Part shown: in pieces, positions 15,308 through 23,832 of the stretch
Layout: every line of letters starts with the position of its first letter
How positions within the stretch are numbered: the first letter of the stretch is position 1
Origin: Agathobaculum sp. NTUH-O15-33
GTDB lineage: Bacteria > Bacillota > Clostridia > Oscillospirales > Butyricicoccaceae
DNA length: 64,000 nucleotides
Reading direction: 5' to 3'
NCBI RefSeq assembly: GCF_033193315.1
Contig: NZ_CP136187.1
Location: 372,001 to 436,000 of the forward strand
The notes under the pieces: generated by a model
What the model saw: only the letters and a program-made list of their open reading frames with translations
Told to the model about the DNA's origin: nothing
Databases searched by the model: none
Translations under genes and position numbers: made by a program

Positions 15308-16063
15308 GTGGAAGACGGACGGATACCAGAGGAAGACCTTTGGACAACGGGAGAAATAGGACGGGCGACGGAGGACAGCCTTTGGACGGAGGCGCACGAG
15401 GACAGCCCGGCGCCGGCGGAGGAACGCCGCAGGACGGCGCAAAGCCGGCAGCGGTCGCGGTCGCATAGCAGCAGGCGGCCGCCGAAAAAGATAAAGCTCA
15501 ATTATCGCATGGCGCTTTGCATCGCAGTGCTGGTGTGTTTTGTGCTGGCGGTTTTATTTTTCGCGCTGTTCATGGGGCAGCGGGGAAAAGCCAAGGGCTT
15601 GCAGGAAGAACTGACCAAGCTGGGCGATGAAAAAACCGCGCTGACGCAGCAGGTGGGTACGCTGACGCAGGAGAATCAGACCATGCTGAGCGGCGTGATG
15701 AAGTCTGTGCCCGATCCGACGACCGCGAACACGCAAAGCCTGCCGGACCTGATCCCGCAGTTGACGGAGGGTGTTTATATCGTTTCCAACACGGGTTCGG
15801 GCTACCAGTACCTCAAGGTGCCGGAGGGTTATCTGACGGACAAGCTCAATGCGTTCCGCGACAACGCGGACGGCTACAAGCAGGCCGCGTCCGGCGCGGC
15901 GGCTGATTGGACCTACTGGGTGCTGTACAGCGACAAGGTGATCGGCATGAACGCGAGCGATCACGGCTTTGTCAGCACCGACCGTTCCGCGACCGGGCCG
16001 GAGTACGACCTGCCCGCGGGTTTCAGCGCTTTTGTCGCTTCTGTGTTCAATAAAAGTGCTTGA
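15308..16063 (+). CDS. Single-pass membrane protein with cytoplasmic Arg-rich tail and coiled coil
   Basis: The 251-residue protein starts at a GTG seven bases after GGGAGG. Residues 1-65 are acidic then Ser/Arg-rich. One transmembrane helix lies near 70-92 (ALCIAVLVCFVLAVLFFALF). A coiled coil follows (LQEELTKLGDEKTALTQQVGTLTQENQ), then an extracytoplasmic domain of about 130 residues. No signature of a named family is visible. The layout resembles envelope proteins of unknown function. Its stop overlaps the -35 of the rplU promoter. Confidence 0.75.
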   Translation: MEDGRIPEEDLWTTGEIGRATEDSLWTEAHEDSPAPAEERRRTAQSRQRSRSHSSRRPPKKIKLNYRMALCIAVLVCFVLAVLFFALFMGQRGKAKGLQEELTKLGDEKTALTQQVGTLTQENQTMLSGVMKSVPDPTTANTQSLPDLIPQLTEGVYIVSNTGSGYQYLKVPEGYLTDKLNAFRDNADGYKQAASGAAADWTYWVLYSDKVIGMNASDHGFVSTDRSATGPEYDLPAGFSAFVASVFNKSA

Positions 16064-16088
16064 CAGCGCAAACAAACCGTGTTATCCT
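16060..16088 (+). promoter_or_regulatory. Promoter of rplU-prp-rpmA
   Basis: A perfect TTGACA at 16060-16065 overlaps the upstream stop codon; after 17 bases comes TATCCT at 16083-16088. Confidence 0.7.
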
Positions 16089-16094
16089 ATTAAA

Positions 16095-16186
16095 AGCCGC
16101 ATTGTGCGATGGCTTTGGTTAAGTGCGTCCCAAACGGGCCGCCGCCGCGCCAAGCGTGACTCTATAATGAAAGAGAGGGAAAACCC
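16095..16186 (+). ncRNA. Candidate L21 ribosomal-protein leader
   Basis: About 90 bases of untranslated leader precede rplU, with GC-rich complementary segments (GCCGCATTGTGCGATGGC and GGGCCGCCGCCGCGCC). Many Firmicutes have an autogenous L21 leader at this position. Position supports the call; I could not align it to the known consensus, so confidence is low. Confidence 0.35.
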
Positions 16187-16498
16187 ATGTACGCAATTCT
16201 GAAGACCGGTGGCAAGCAGTATAAGGTAACCGAGGGCGACGTGATCTACGTTGAGAAGCTCTGTGCCGAGGACGGCTCCACCATTACTTTTGACGAAGTT
16301 CTGGCCGTAGGGGAAGGCGACAGCCTGACCGTCGGCGCGCCTTTCGTTGCCGGCGCAACCGTTTCCGGCACGGTCGAAAAGACCGGCAAGGCGAAGAAGA
16401 TCAACATCTTCAAGATGAAGCCGAAGAAGGGCTACCGTCGCCGTCAGGGCCACAGACAGCCTTACACCAAGGTAACCATCGGCGCGATCAAGGCCTAA
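16187..16498 (+). CDS. rplU: 50S ribosomal protein L21
   Basis: The 103-residue protein starts [18 protein letters not shown] and contains the L21 signature [19 protein letters not shown] near its C-terminus. First gene of rplU-prp-rpmA. Confidence 0.97.
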   Translation: MYAILKTGGKQYKVTEGDVIYVEKLCAEDGSTITFDEVLAVGEGDSLTVGAPFVAGATVSGTVEKTGKAKKINIFKMKPKKGYRRRQGHRQPYTKVTIGAIKA

Positions 16499-16502
16499 GG
16501 CC

Positions 16503-16832
16503 GTGACACGCGTTACCTTTCAAATTTCGCCCGATCAGTCGATCCGATCGGTGGACATCCTCGGTCACGCGGACTACGCGGAAGCCGGAGAGGACATCGT
16601 TTGCGCGGCGATCTCAAGCGCGGTGATGCTTACGCACGCCCTGCTATTTGACGTTCAGCACATCCCCGTCGATACTCTGATTGAGGACGAGGGCGCGCAT
16701 ATCCGCATCACCCTGCCGGAAGGCGAGGATGGCAAACGCGGACAGGACGGTTTGCAGGCGCTTCGTATGCATTTTACCGAGCTGACCCAGAATTATTCAG
16801 AGTTTTTAAGCGTAATGGAGGTGCAAGAATAA
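16503..16832 (+). CDS. prp: Ribosomal-processing cysteine protease Prp
   Basis: The 109-residue protease removes the N-terminal extension of L27. The motif [18 protein letters not shown] carries His22 and Cys34, the same positions as in the staphylococcal enzyme. It uses a GTG start four bases after rplU and overlaps the rpmA ATG by one base. The adjacent L27 has exactly the extension it should cut. Confidence 0.95.
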   Translation: MTRVTFQISPDQSIRSVDILGHADYAEAGEDIVCAAISSAVMLTHALLFDVQHIPVDTLIEDEGAHIRITLPEGEDGKRGQDGLQALRMHFTELTQNYSEFLSVMEVQE

Positions 16833-17110
16833 TGCTGAAGATCAGTTTACAGTTTTTCGCTCATAAAAAGGGCGTTGGCTCGACCAAGAACGGCCGTGAT
16901 TCCGAGGCCAAGCGCCTTGGCGTCAAGCGCGCGGATGGCCAAACCGTTCCGGCGGGCAATATCCTCGTTCGCCAGCGTGGCACGAAGATCCATCCGGGTA
17001 CCAACGTTGGCCGTGGTTCCGACGATACCCTGTTTGCCAAGGTAGACGGCGTTGTTCGTTTTGAACGACTGGGCAAGGACCGCAAGAAGGTTTCCGTTTA
17101 CCCGCAGTAA
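16832..17110 (+). CDS. rpmA: 50S ribosomal protein L27 with cleavable N-terminal extension
   Basis: The 92-residue L27 contains [15 protein letters not shown]. It begins MLKISLQFF before AHKKG; the -FF|A- junction is the Prp cleavage site of Firmicute L27, so mature protein starts at Ala10. It directly follows prp, and a terminator follows. Confidence 0.97.
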   Translation: MLKISLQFFAHKKGVGSTKNGRDSEAKRLGVKRADGQTVPAGNILVRQRGTKIHPGTNVGRGSDDTLFAKVDGVVRFERLGKDRKKVSVYPQ

Positions 17111-17152
17111 CAATTAAAATACGTGCGTTTCGCGCGTATGAAAAAGATCATG

Positions 17153-17185
17153 AAATCCCAGACTAATGGTCTGGGATTTTGTTTT
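17153..17185 (+). terminator. Intrinsic terminator of rplU-prp-rpmA
   Basis: An 11-bp stem AAATCCCAGAC/GTCTGGGATTT with loop TAATG is followed by TTGTTTT. It lies 43 bases after rpmA and just before the obgE ribosome site, so it may only attenuate entry into obgE. Confidence 0.75.
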
Positions 17186-17207
17186 AGCCCCCCGAAGGAG
17201 GGAAAAT

Positions 17208-18479
17208 ATGTTTATTGATGTAGCAAAGATCAAGATCGTTTCCGGTAAGGGCGGGGATGGCAAAGTAAGCTTTCACCGTGAAAAGTATGTCGCATCCGGC
17301 GGACCGGACGGCGGCGACGGCGGCCGCGGCGGCAGCGTGATTTTTCAGGTGGACGATAACCTTTCCACGCTGCTGGATTTCCGCTATAAGAAGAAATACG
17401 TGGCGGCGACGGGCGAAAACGGCGGCGGCAAGCGCTGCAAGGGCAAGGACGGCGAAAGCCTTGTGATCCGTGTGCCGCGCGGCACGCTGCTGCGCGATCA
17501 GAAAACCGGGCAGGTAATCTGCGATCTGTCGGATGACGAGCCGTACGTCGCCGCGAAGGGCGGCAACGGCGGCTGGGGCAACACCCACTTTTCCACGCCG
17601 ACGCGGCAGGCGCCGCGTTTCGCCAAGCCCGGTCAGCCGGGTGTGGAGCTGGATGTGATCTTAGAGCTCAAGCTTTTGGCGGATGTGGGCCTGATCGGCT
17701 TCCCGAATGTCGGCAAATCGACGCTGCTTTCCATGGTTTCCGCGGCAAGACCCAAGATCGCGAACTATCATTTCACCACGCTTGTGCCCAATCTGGGCGT
17801 GGTATCGGTTGGCGAGGAGCAGTCCTTTGTCATGGCCGATATCCCCGGCATCATCGAAGGCGCGGCGGAAGGCGCGGGCCTTGGCCACGATTTTCTCCGT
17901 CATATCGATCGGTGCCGCCTGCTGCTGCACGTGGTTGACGTAGCGGGCAGCGAAGGCCGCGACCCGCTGGACGATATCGAAAAGATCAATCAGGAACTTG
18001 CGGGTTACAGCGAGTTTCTCGCCGCGCGGCCGCAGATATTAGTCGCGAACAAGGTCGATTTGTTAGGGGAGGACCGCGCGCCGGTCGACCGGCTGCGCGC
18101 CTATGCCGAGGAACATGGGCTGAAGTTTGCCGAAATGTCGGCCGCGACGAGTCAGGGCGTGACCGAACTGATGCGCCTGACGTGGGACGAGCTTCGCGAG
18201 CTGCCGCCTGTATTCCGCTACGAGCCTGAATTCGTGCCGGAGGAGGAAACGGTATCCGAGCGCGACTGGACCGTCGAGCAGGTGGAGGATTACTATGTGG
18301 TATCCGGCGCGTGGGTCGACAAGATCATGGCCTCCGTCAACACGGATGATTACGAATCCCGCCAGTATATGGACCGCATGCTCAAAAACGCGGGCGTATA
18401 TGAAAAGCTCGAAGCAATGGGCGTTAAGGAAGGCGATTTCGTCGTCATTGGCGATATGGAATTTGAGTACGTCTATTAA
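17208..18479 (+). CDS. obgE: GTPase Obg (CgtA)
   Basis: The 423-residue ribosome-assembly GTPase has a glycine-rich Obg fold (residues 1-158, with GGDGGRGGS and GGNGGWGNTHF), a G domain with GFPNVGKSTLLS, DIPGIIEGA and NKVDLL, and a C-terminal OCT domain (about 345-423). The start at 17208 follows GGAGGG; an upstream in-frame extension overlaps the terminator. It usually follows rpmA, as here. Confidence 0.97.
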   Translation: MFIDVAKIKIVSGKGGDGKVSFHREKYVASGGPDGGDGGRGGSVIFQVDDNLSTLLDFRYKKKYVAATGENGGGKRCKGKDGESLVIRVPRGTLLRDQKTGQVICDLSDDEPYVAAKGGNGGWGNTHFSTPTRQAPRFAKPGQPGVELDVILELKLLADVGLIGFPNVGKSTLLSMVSAARPKIANYHFTTLVPNLGVVSVGEEQSFVMADIPGIIEGAAEGAGLGHDFLRHIDRCRLLLHVVDVAGSEGRDPLDDIEKINQELAGYSEFLAARPQILVANKVDLLGEDRAPVDRLRAYAEEHGLKFAEMSAATSQGVTELMRLTWDELRELPPVFRYEPEFVPEEETVSERDWTVEQVEDYYVVSGAWVDKIMASVNTDDYESRQYMDRMLKNAGVYEKLEAMGVKEGDFVVIGDMEFEYVY

Positions 18480-18485
18480 AAAGCG

Positions 18486-18527
18486 CAACCGCCCTTACCG
18501 GATACTCTCGGTAAGGGCGGTTGTTTT
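18486..18527 (+). terminator. Intrinsic terminator after obgE
   Basis: A 15-bp stem CAACCGCCCTTACCG/CGGTAAGGGCGGTTG (18486-18500 with 18509-18523) is followed by TTTT. Confidence 0.85.
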
Positions 18528-18650
18528 GCTGTTTTTGGAACAAACATGCTTTGGCAAGCTGCTACTGTGTGGTATCTTAATAAAACGGTTTTTACACGCG
18601 GATTGGTTAAAATAGATAAAACAAAGGACCTCTTTTTAACAAAATGCTTC

Positions 18651-18679
18651 ATGACAGTACCTATGAGACATGCTATGAT
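18651..18679 (+). promoter_or_regulatory. Probable promoter of the DUF1266 gene
   Basis: ATGACA at 18651-18656, 17 bases, then TATGAT at 18674-18679. The -35 is a weak match. It lies 42 bases before the start codon. Confidence 0.5.
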
Positions 18680-18720
18680 GAAGAGGTAATATAGCATTTT
18701 GTATAAGGGGATGTGTTTTG

Positions 18721-20409
18721 ATGGCAAGGATCAAAAAAATAGTGGCTATGTTGCTTTGCTGTACGGTGCTGACCGCATTCCTTCCGGCGTTCGCGGCAGG
18801 AAAATCCGAGCCTGAGCCGCCGCCGTGGTGTGCCGCGTATGATTATACGGTTTTCCCAAATTCCGCGGCGTATGATGCCGATATCTGGGATCAGATCATC
18901 AGCCTGCGGAAGGATGCGGCTTCCGGCAGCAAGGATCATACCGAGGCGCTGCATGAAAAATTTACTGAGCTGTCCAAGACATTTGAGGATGACCCCGGCG
19001 TACAATTTGAACTGGGACTGATCAATTTTAAATATTTTTTGAACCGTGCAGATTCTATCGTTGCAAATTGCGGTTTTACGCAATTTGAAAATGCGTACCG
19101 TCGAAGCAGCGGCATGGACCCCTCGCCGTATGCCGCTGCGCTGTGGTATGCGCGTATGGGTACGATCTATTATAAACAGGAGACCGTCTGCTATAACCAT
19201 TTGGAAGACGTGATGTCTTATCCGGAGTTTACAATGGACGGTTTCTTCGACACACCGCTCTACGATTTATATCCGCGCCGGGAACAAATTTGCCGGTCGC
19301 TTACCTATGTCGCGATCGATGGTCACTGGATCCTGCCGTATTCCTATGAAAAAACCGACATTGTCGAAATAGAAGGACGTGTTTTGATCCCGCTCGGTTA
19401 CTTTACGGAGCACATGGGCTGCGGTTCGGAATGGGACGGGAAAGATACAACGGTCACCGTGCACCACGTACAGGACGAGATCAAACTCACGCTTGGCAGT
19501 ACGACTGCTTATAAAAATGGGCAGTCCGTAAAACTGGATGTCGCTCCGTTCAGGCGTGATGGAAAAGCTTTTGTTCCGTTGCGCTCGGTCGCAGGTTTGT
19601 TGGGGCAGGTCGTTGAATACAGCGCGCCGAAGCAGTTGATTAACATTTTGGAGGATAAGTCGGTCGTCGGAAATTCCAATTTAGACGCATGGGCGCGCGC
19701 GATGGGTAGCATGATTAATTACATATCTTGGTTCGTCACACCGGATGAGTTCGGCGGTCTGCGACGCGGTACATTTGGCTCGACAACGGCGGTGGGCTCG
19801 TTTTCTGATACCGCGCCCGTGCGCGCAAGAGAAACGCTTTCCGGCAGTTGGGGCGTGTATAACCGCGAGGACCTGCTCTATCAAATCGCCGCATTAACGG
19901 AAAGCGGACACAATGACGCGTTCCTGAACGATGTTGCATATATCAATGGACTATCGCAAGCACAATATGACGCGTATCTGTCGAGCGGCGGCATGGATGC
20001 CTATATGATCCCCTATACCAAGGAGCTGGGGAAGAAATGGGGAAGCCGGGGGATCATGTGCTGGGATCTGTTCCGTGTCGGTAATCTGGTGCAGTGGGGA
20101 TATATTTCAGGCTATCTCACGTATGCGGAGGCCTGCGCGATGGCGGAACCGGCTGCACGGAAGATATGCGCCGAGTTTAAAAACTGGGACGAAGCCTATG
20201 ATAACTATCTGGACGGATATAATTGGTGGGCCCGCGTTGATTTATCCAAAGGAAAAGAGCGCGTGAGGCAAAAGGACTATGACCATATGAAAGCAAATCA
20301 TAATAAGCCGGGAGATTTTCTGGACGATCAAATGTTCGAGCAAGGGGTAATTCCCGTGCCGGGGCTGAGCTATGAACAGATTTTAAAGGATGCAAAGATC
20401 GAAAGGTAA
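18721..20409 (+). CDS. Exported protein: copper-amine-oxidase-type stalk domain plus DUF1266
   Basis: The 562-residue protein has a signal peptide (ARIKKIVAMLLCCTVL...AFA). Residues about 30-190 form an unrecognised helical region. About 200-310 resembles the copper amine oxidase N-terminal (stalk) domain found in Firmicute surface proteins (EGRVLIPLGYFTEHMG and GKAFVPLRSVAGLLG). The C-terminal 200 residues look like DUF1266 (SGSWGVYNREDLLYQIAAL, MCWDLFRVGNL, GYLTYAEACAMAEP). There is no catalytic copper domain. ATG 18721 is preferred over the adjacent TTG. Its role is unknown; it is probably surface-exposed. Confidence 0.75.
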   Translation: MARIKKIVAMLLCCTVLTAFLPAFAAGKSEPEPPPWCAAYDYTVFPNSAAYDADIWDQIISLRKDAASGSKDHTEALHEKFTELSKTFEDDPGVQFELGLINFKYFLNRADSIVANCGFTQFENAYRRSSGMDPSPYAAALWYARMGTIYYKQETVCYNHLEDVMSYPEFTMDGFFDTPLYDLYPRREQICRSLTYVAIDGHWILPYSYEKTDIVEIEGRVLIPLGYFTEHMGCGSEWDGKDTTVTVHHVQDEIKLTLGSTTAYKNGQSVKLDVAPFRRDGKAFVPLRSVAGLLGQVVEYSAPKQLINILEDKSVVGNSNLDAWARAMGSMINYISWFVTPDEFGGLRRGTFGSTTAVGSFSDTAPVRARETLSGSWGVYNREDLLYQIAALTESGHNDAFLNDVAYINGLSQAQYDAYLSSGGMDAYMIPYTKELGKKWGSRGIMCWDLFRVGNLVQWGYISGYLTYAEACAMAEPAARKICAEFKNWDEAYDNYLDGYNWWARVDLSKGKERVRQKDYDHMKANHNKPGDFLDDQMFEQGVIPVPGLSYEQILKDAKIER

Positions 20410-20479
20410 CGTGAGGATATCTGTTTTTGTTCTGGCACAATGAAGCGGCATCCGCAGGGAAGAAGGGAGGCGTAGCGGC

Positions 20480-21175
20480 ATGGGCTTTTTTCATAACGAG
20501 CTGGAATATCTGCAAAAGGAAAACCGTTTACGCCGAGAGTCTCTCAGCGAGGACAGCAACCGGTGGATTGATAAACTGATGCGCAGGCTGTTGACCGCGC
20601 GCGTCGGCCAGTTTGAGCGCGCCCGTGTTGAAAAAGAGCTGATCGGCAAGGCGCTCAAAGCGGAAAGCCAAGGCCGTGCCTGCTCCGGCAGGCGAGCGGA
20701 TGAGGAAGCGTTTTTGGAATCGATTCTGACAGGACAGGGTGCGCGGGTCGGGGAAATGCTTCTGGATTCGCTATTTGACACGGCTAAAATGTTTTTTGTT
20801 TACTCGATTATTCCGTTTATCCTTGAACTGCTGGATTCTTTGGGCGCTCCGGAGCGGTTTTCCATGCAATTTTGGACGCGCGGCGCGCTGGAATATATGC
20901 TGTGGATGATCGGCTTGGCTCTGATCACAACGCTTATGATGCTCATTGCCGATCTGTTTGCGCTGCATCCGCGCATACGGAACGCGGTAGTGGTTGTTTT
21001 GGTGCTGGCAGTCATCCTGCTCCCTATCGTATTTTTTACGGATAAGCTCCCAAGGATATATAATCAGGTATGTGTGGGTACGGTGCTGCTGTCGGCCGTC
21101 TGGCTGATCGGCTCTCGTTTGCTGTGGAACGCTCATATCCATGCCGAGTCCGAGCGGCTTGAATGGCGGGACTGA
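20480..21175 (+). CDS. Hypothetical membrane protein, about four transmembrane helices
   Basis: The 231-residue protein has a charged cytoplasmic N-terminus (1-90, NELEYLQKENRLRRESLSED), then hydrophobic segments near 105-120, 135-155, 165-185 and 195-212, and a short charged tail. It follows the DUF1266 gene by 70 bases behind GAAGGGAGG and ends at a terminator, so the two may be one unit. No family recognised. Confidence 0.7.
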   Translation: MGFFHNELEYLQKENRLRRESLSEDSNRWIDKLMRRLLTARVGQFERARVEKELIGKALKAESQGRACSGRRADEEAFLESILTGQGARVGEMLLDSLFDTAKMFFVYSIIPFILELLDSLGAPERFSMQFWTRGALEYMLWMIGLALITTLMMLIADLFALHPRIRNAVVVVLVLAVILLPIVFFTDKLPRIYNQVCVGTVLLSAVWLIGSRLLWNAHIHAESERLEWRD

Positions 21176-21184
21176 ATCCGCTGC

Positions 21185-21217
21185 AAAAAGGGCGCGCCTT
21201 CGGGCGCGCCCTTTTTT
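21185..21217. terminator. Bidirectional intrinsic terminator
   Basis: AAAAAGGGCGCGCC, a TTCG loop and GGCGCGCCCTTTTT form a 14-bp stem with T-runs in both directions, between convergent genes. Confidence 0.9.
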
Positions 21218-21226
21218 GCGGCAGAT

Positions 21227-22066
21227 TCAAGAAGCGGCGGCAGAATTGCCGCTGCCCTGTTTAGCGTTGGCCAGCAGGAAGAAAATCTTTAGGAACAGGA
21301 AGATGATCGTATAGGCTAGGCCGAACGCGGCGGCCCATTCGTATTTCTTGGGCAGTTCGCGCTCGACCGCGCGCTGGATTGTATCGAAGTCGACCAGCAG
21401 GAAGGCGCACGCCACGATGATGTAGATTACGCCCGCGATCAGGCTGAAGATCGGATCGTTCTGCGCATAATGCACGATGCCGCGCAGCGGGGGGATGAGC
21501 GAAAGCACGAAGCCGATCAGGCCGCTGCACGCCACGGTGATAAACAGCGCGGTGACAACGGTACGGAATTTATGCCCCACCTTTACCTTGCCGGTTGCGT
21601 ACAGGAAAGCCATGACGGCGACCAATACGATCGTGATGCCAAGCGCCAGAAAAATAAGCCCGCTGTATTCGCCGCCCATGGTCGCGCCCAGCCAAGTAAT
21701 GGTGTAGGCGGTAGACAGGCAGTAGATCAGGCCCAGAATGGGAACGAGCGGGCGAATCGCAAATGCGAGCAGCGGCGAAAACACCGAGACGACCAGCGCG
21801 ATGATCGCCACCAACGTTTCAATCAAGTAGATATGGTAGCCGCTCGCTTGGATCGCTTGCTCATCCGGCAAAAGCGCGTGCAGAATGAAGTACCCCGCCA
21901 CGCCGGCCGCCGCCGCCAGCATGAAAAACAGGGTCTTTGCGGCAATTCCGCCATAGGTCGCCGGCCGCTCGGGGGACTGTTCCTCCACCCGATCAAGCTT
22001 CCGGATCATCGGATTCATCATCAGAGAGCCGCGCCGAGAAGGGGCTGCTTTTTCCATTGTATCCAT
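21227..22066 (-). CDS. Bax inhibitor-1/YccA-family membrane protein
   Basis: The 279-residue protein has a cytoplasmic N-terminus (about 40 residues) and seven hydrophobic helices. Features of the bacterial BI-1 branch include YCLSTAYTITWLGATMGGEYSGL and the C-terminal LVDFDTIQRAVERELPKKYEWAAAFGLAYTIIFLF. Members are calcium-leak-like channels or membrane-protein quality-control modulators; the role here is not established. Strong AAGGAGGAG site before the ATG. Confidence 0.88.
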   Translation of the reverse strand: MDTMEKAAPSRRGSLMMNPMIRKLDRVEEQSPERPATYGGIAAKTLFFMLAAAAGVAGYFILHALLPDEQAIQASGYHIYLIETLVAIIALVVSVFSPLLAFAIRPLVPILGLIYCLSTAYTITWLGATMGGEYSGLIFLALGITIVLVAVMAFLYATGKVKVGHKFRTVVTALFITVACSGLIGFVLSLIPPLRGIVHYAQNDPIFSLIAGVIYIIVACAFLLVDFDTIQRAVERELPKKYEWAAAFGLAYTIIFLFLKIFFLLANAKQGSGNSAAAS

Positions 22067-22089
22067 TTTTACTCCTCCTTTATGGTTTC

Positions 22090-22119
22090 ATTGTAGCGCT
22101 GTCTGTCGCAGCCTGTCAA
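22090..22119 (-). promoter_or_regulatory. Promoter of the BI-1-like gene
   Basis: On the minus strand TTGACA (22114-22119), 18 bases, then TACAAT (22090-22095), just upstream of AAGGAGG. Confidence 0.7.
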
Positions 22120-22228
22120 TCAAAAGGAAAAAAGAAAAGAAAAATTAAAATTCCGTGTGATATTTTGAACATTTGAAGTGTATTACTGATGAAAGGCCTT
22201 TCAAAATACCCCATAGACGAGGTGCACA

Positions 22229-22717
22229 ATGCAGGACGAAGCCTTTGAAACGATCGTGCGGCAGTACCGGGACAATCTGTTTGCCATTGCGTTTCAATAT
22301 ACCAAAAACGCGGCTGACGCCGACGATATGGTGCAGATCGCACTGATTAAGTGCTACAAATCAGATAAATGCTTTGAAAGCGAGCAGCATATCCGAAACT
22401 GGCTCATTCGTGTAACGGTAAATGAGTGCAAACGCTATTTGGTATCCCCATGGCGGCGCTATACCGCGCCGATCGAGGACTATGCCGCAACGCTCGGGTT
22501 TGAAAGCCCGGAGCAATCGGCCCTGTTCTTCGCCGTGATGGCGCTGCCGCAAAAATACCGCGTGCCCATCCACCTATACTATTACGAGGATTATTCGGTG
22601 CGTGAGATCGCAGAAGTGCTCGGCCTGCGCGAAAGCGCGGTGCAGACCCGGCTGATGCGGGCCAGACAAAAACTAAAACAAACGCTGGAGGGTCAATATC
22701 ATGAAGGAACTTTATAA
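22229..22717 (+). CDS. ECF-type RNA polymerase sigma factor (second pair)
   Basis: The 162-residue sigma-70 family protein has region 2 (NLFAIAFQYTKNAADADDMVQIALIKCYK) and region 4 (MALPQKYRVPIHLYYYEDYSVREIAEVLGLRESAVQTRLMRARQKLK). Its 3' end overlaps the next gene by 17 bases, giving the same sigma/partner arrangement as the pairs at 23344 and 4599. Confidence 0.9.
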   Translation: MQDEAFETIVRQYRDNLFAIAFQYTKNAADADDMVQIALIKCYKSDKCFESEQHIRNWLIRVTVNECKRYLVSPWRRYTAPIEDYAATLGFESPEQSALFFAVMALPQKYRVPIHLYYYEDYSVREIAEVLGLRESAVQTRLMRARQKLKQTLEGQYHEGTL

Positions 22718-23084
22718 AGCCACCTTTTCGCATTTGCATGCCTCCGGCAGAAGCATACGGGAGGAAAAAAACATGCGTATCAAACATTGGCGCAAGGGAC
22801 TGGTGATCGGCGTCGCGGCGGCGGCGCTCATGGCTACGGCGGCGGGCGCGGTCAACGCGGCGACCGACGGCGCGCTGGTTGATTATATCACCTTTTCGAT
22901 TAAGGGCGACATCAAGGAAAAAACCGTCAATCCGGACGGCTCGACAAGCTTTAAGGCAAAGGCGAGCGACGGCACGGATATCACCGTCACCTACCCCGGA
23001 GAAGAAGGCGGCAAGCTCGCCACCCTTACCCCGAAAGAAGGCGGCGACGCCGCGCCCCGTCTGGGTATTGAAGTAGGCGAATAA
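22701..23084 (+). CDS. Single-pass membrane partner of the second ECF sigma factor
   Basis: The 127-residue protein has a basic cytoplasmic segment (1-32), a transmembrane helix (about 34-53, GLVIGVAAAALMATAAGAV) and a small extracytoplasmic domain (YITFSIKGDIKEKTVNPDGSTSF) ending GIEVGE. Context suggests an anti-sigma or sigma-regulatory protein; no named domain is visible. It is translated by coupling to the sigma gene. Confidence 0.7.
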   Translation: MKELYKATFSHLHASGRSIREEKNMRIKHWRKGLVIGVAAAALMATAAGAVNAATDGALVDYITFSIKGDIKEKTVNPDGSTSFKAKASDGTDITVTYPGEEGGKLATLTPKEGGDAAPRLGIEVGE

Positions 23085-23085
23085 C

Positions 23086-23268
23086 AAAAAAGGGCGCGTT
23101 GCAAAATAAAAGAATGTTCCAAATTCTTGTCATTCTGAGGAGCAAAGCGACGTAGAATCTCGCGCGAACGCGCGGCTTCCACGTTCATTCCGCGCGTTCG
23201 CGCGAGATTCTTCACTTCGTTCAGAATGACATACGGAAATTCTTTTGTTTTGCAACGCGCCCTTTTTT
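23086..23268. repeat. 30-bp inverted terminator arms interrupted by a REP-like repeat
   Basis: Arms 23086-23115 and 23239-23268 (starting AAAAAAGGGCGCGTTGCAAAA) are inverted copies matching at 29 of 30 positions. They would form a bidirectional terminator. A 104-bp palindromic repeat (23128-23231, same family as 7145-7248) occupies the loop. The whole 183-bp segment could fold as one long cruciform. Confidence 0.8.
23128..23231. repeat. Palindromic REP-like repeat, copy 2
   Basis: Starts TGTCATTCTGAG, ends TCAGAATGACA, with inner CGCGCGAACGCGCG / CGCGCGTTCGCGCG arms. It has the same 104-bp length as the copy at 7145. Confidence 0.85.
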
Positions 23269-23343
23269 ATGTTTTCTGCGGTAAAATAAAGTTGTCACAA
23301 AAGCCAGTCCTCGTTTGTGTTAAGGGTGAAAGGAGGAGGGAGC

Positions 23344-23832
23344 ATGTATGATTGGACCGGAGAAGCGGACGCGGAACGCTTTGTCCGTACTTATGCCGAT
23401 AGTATTCTGCGCCTGTGTTTGGCGCGCGGGTTGTCCCGGCAGGATGCGCAGGATATTTGTCAGGAACTGTTCCTGAAGCTGCTCACCGCCCGCCGCACCT
23501 TCCACGACGCGGAGCATGAAAAGGCGTGGGTGCTGCGCGCCGCGGGCAACGCTTGCAAAAACCTGCTGCGGGCTTCGCACCACAGCCGCCGCGCGCCGCT
23601 GGAGGAAGCGCAGACCGTTGCCGCGCCTGCAAGCGGGCCGCGCGCCGAAGTGCGGGACGAGGTGGAAAAGCTGCCCCCGCGCTACCGCGACACGGTGCGC
23701 CTGTATTACTTGGCGGGCTATTCGGCGGACGAGGTCGCCTGCATTCTGCACATTTCACCCGCCGCCGTGCGCAAACGGCTCGACCGTGCGCGCGACATGT
23801 TGAAAACCGGACTGGAAGGAGCTTTTGTATGA
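23344..23832 (+). CDS. ECF-type RNA polymerase sigma factor (third pair)
   Basis: The 162-residue sigma factor has region 2 (YADSILRLCLARGLSRQDAQDICQELFLKLLT) and region 4 (LPPRYRDTVRLYYLAGYSADEVACILHISPAAVRKRLDRARDML). The start at 23344 follows AAGGAGGAGGG. Its stop overlaps the partner gene (ATGA). Only 259 bases separate it from the previous pair, so the two may derive from duplication. Confidence 0.9.
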   Translation: MYDWTGEADAERFVRTYADSILRLCLARGLSRQDAQDICQELFLKLLTARRTFHDAEHEKAWVLRAAGNACKNLLRASHHSRRAPLEEAQTVAAPASGPRAEVRDEVEKLPPRYRDTVRLYYLAGYSADEVACILHISPAAVRKRLDRARDMLKTGLEGAFV

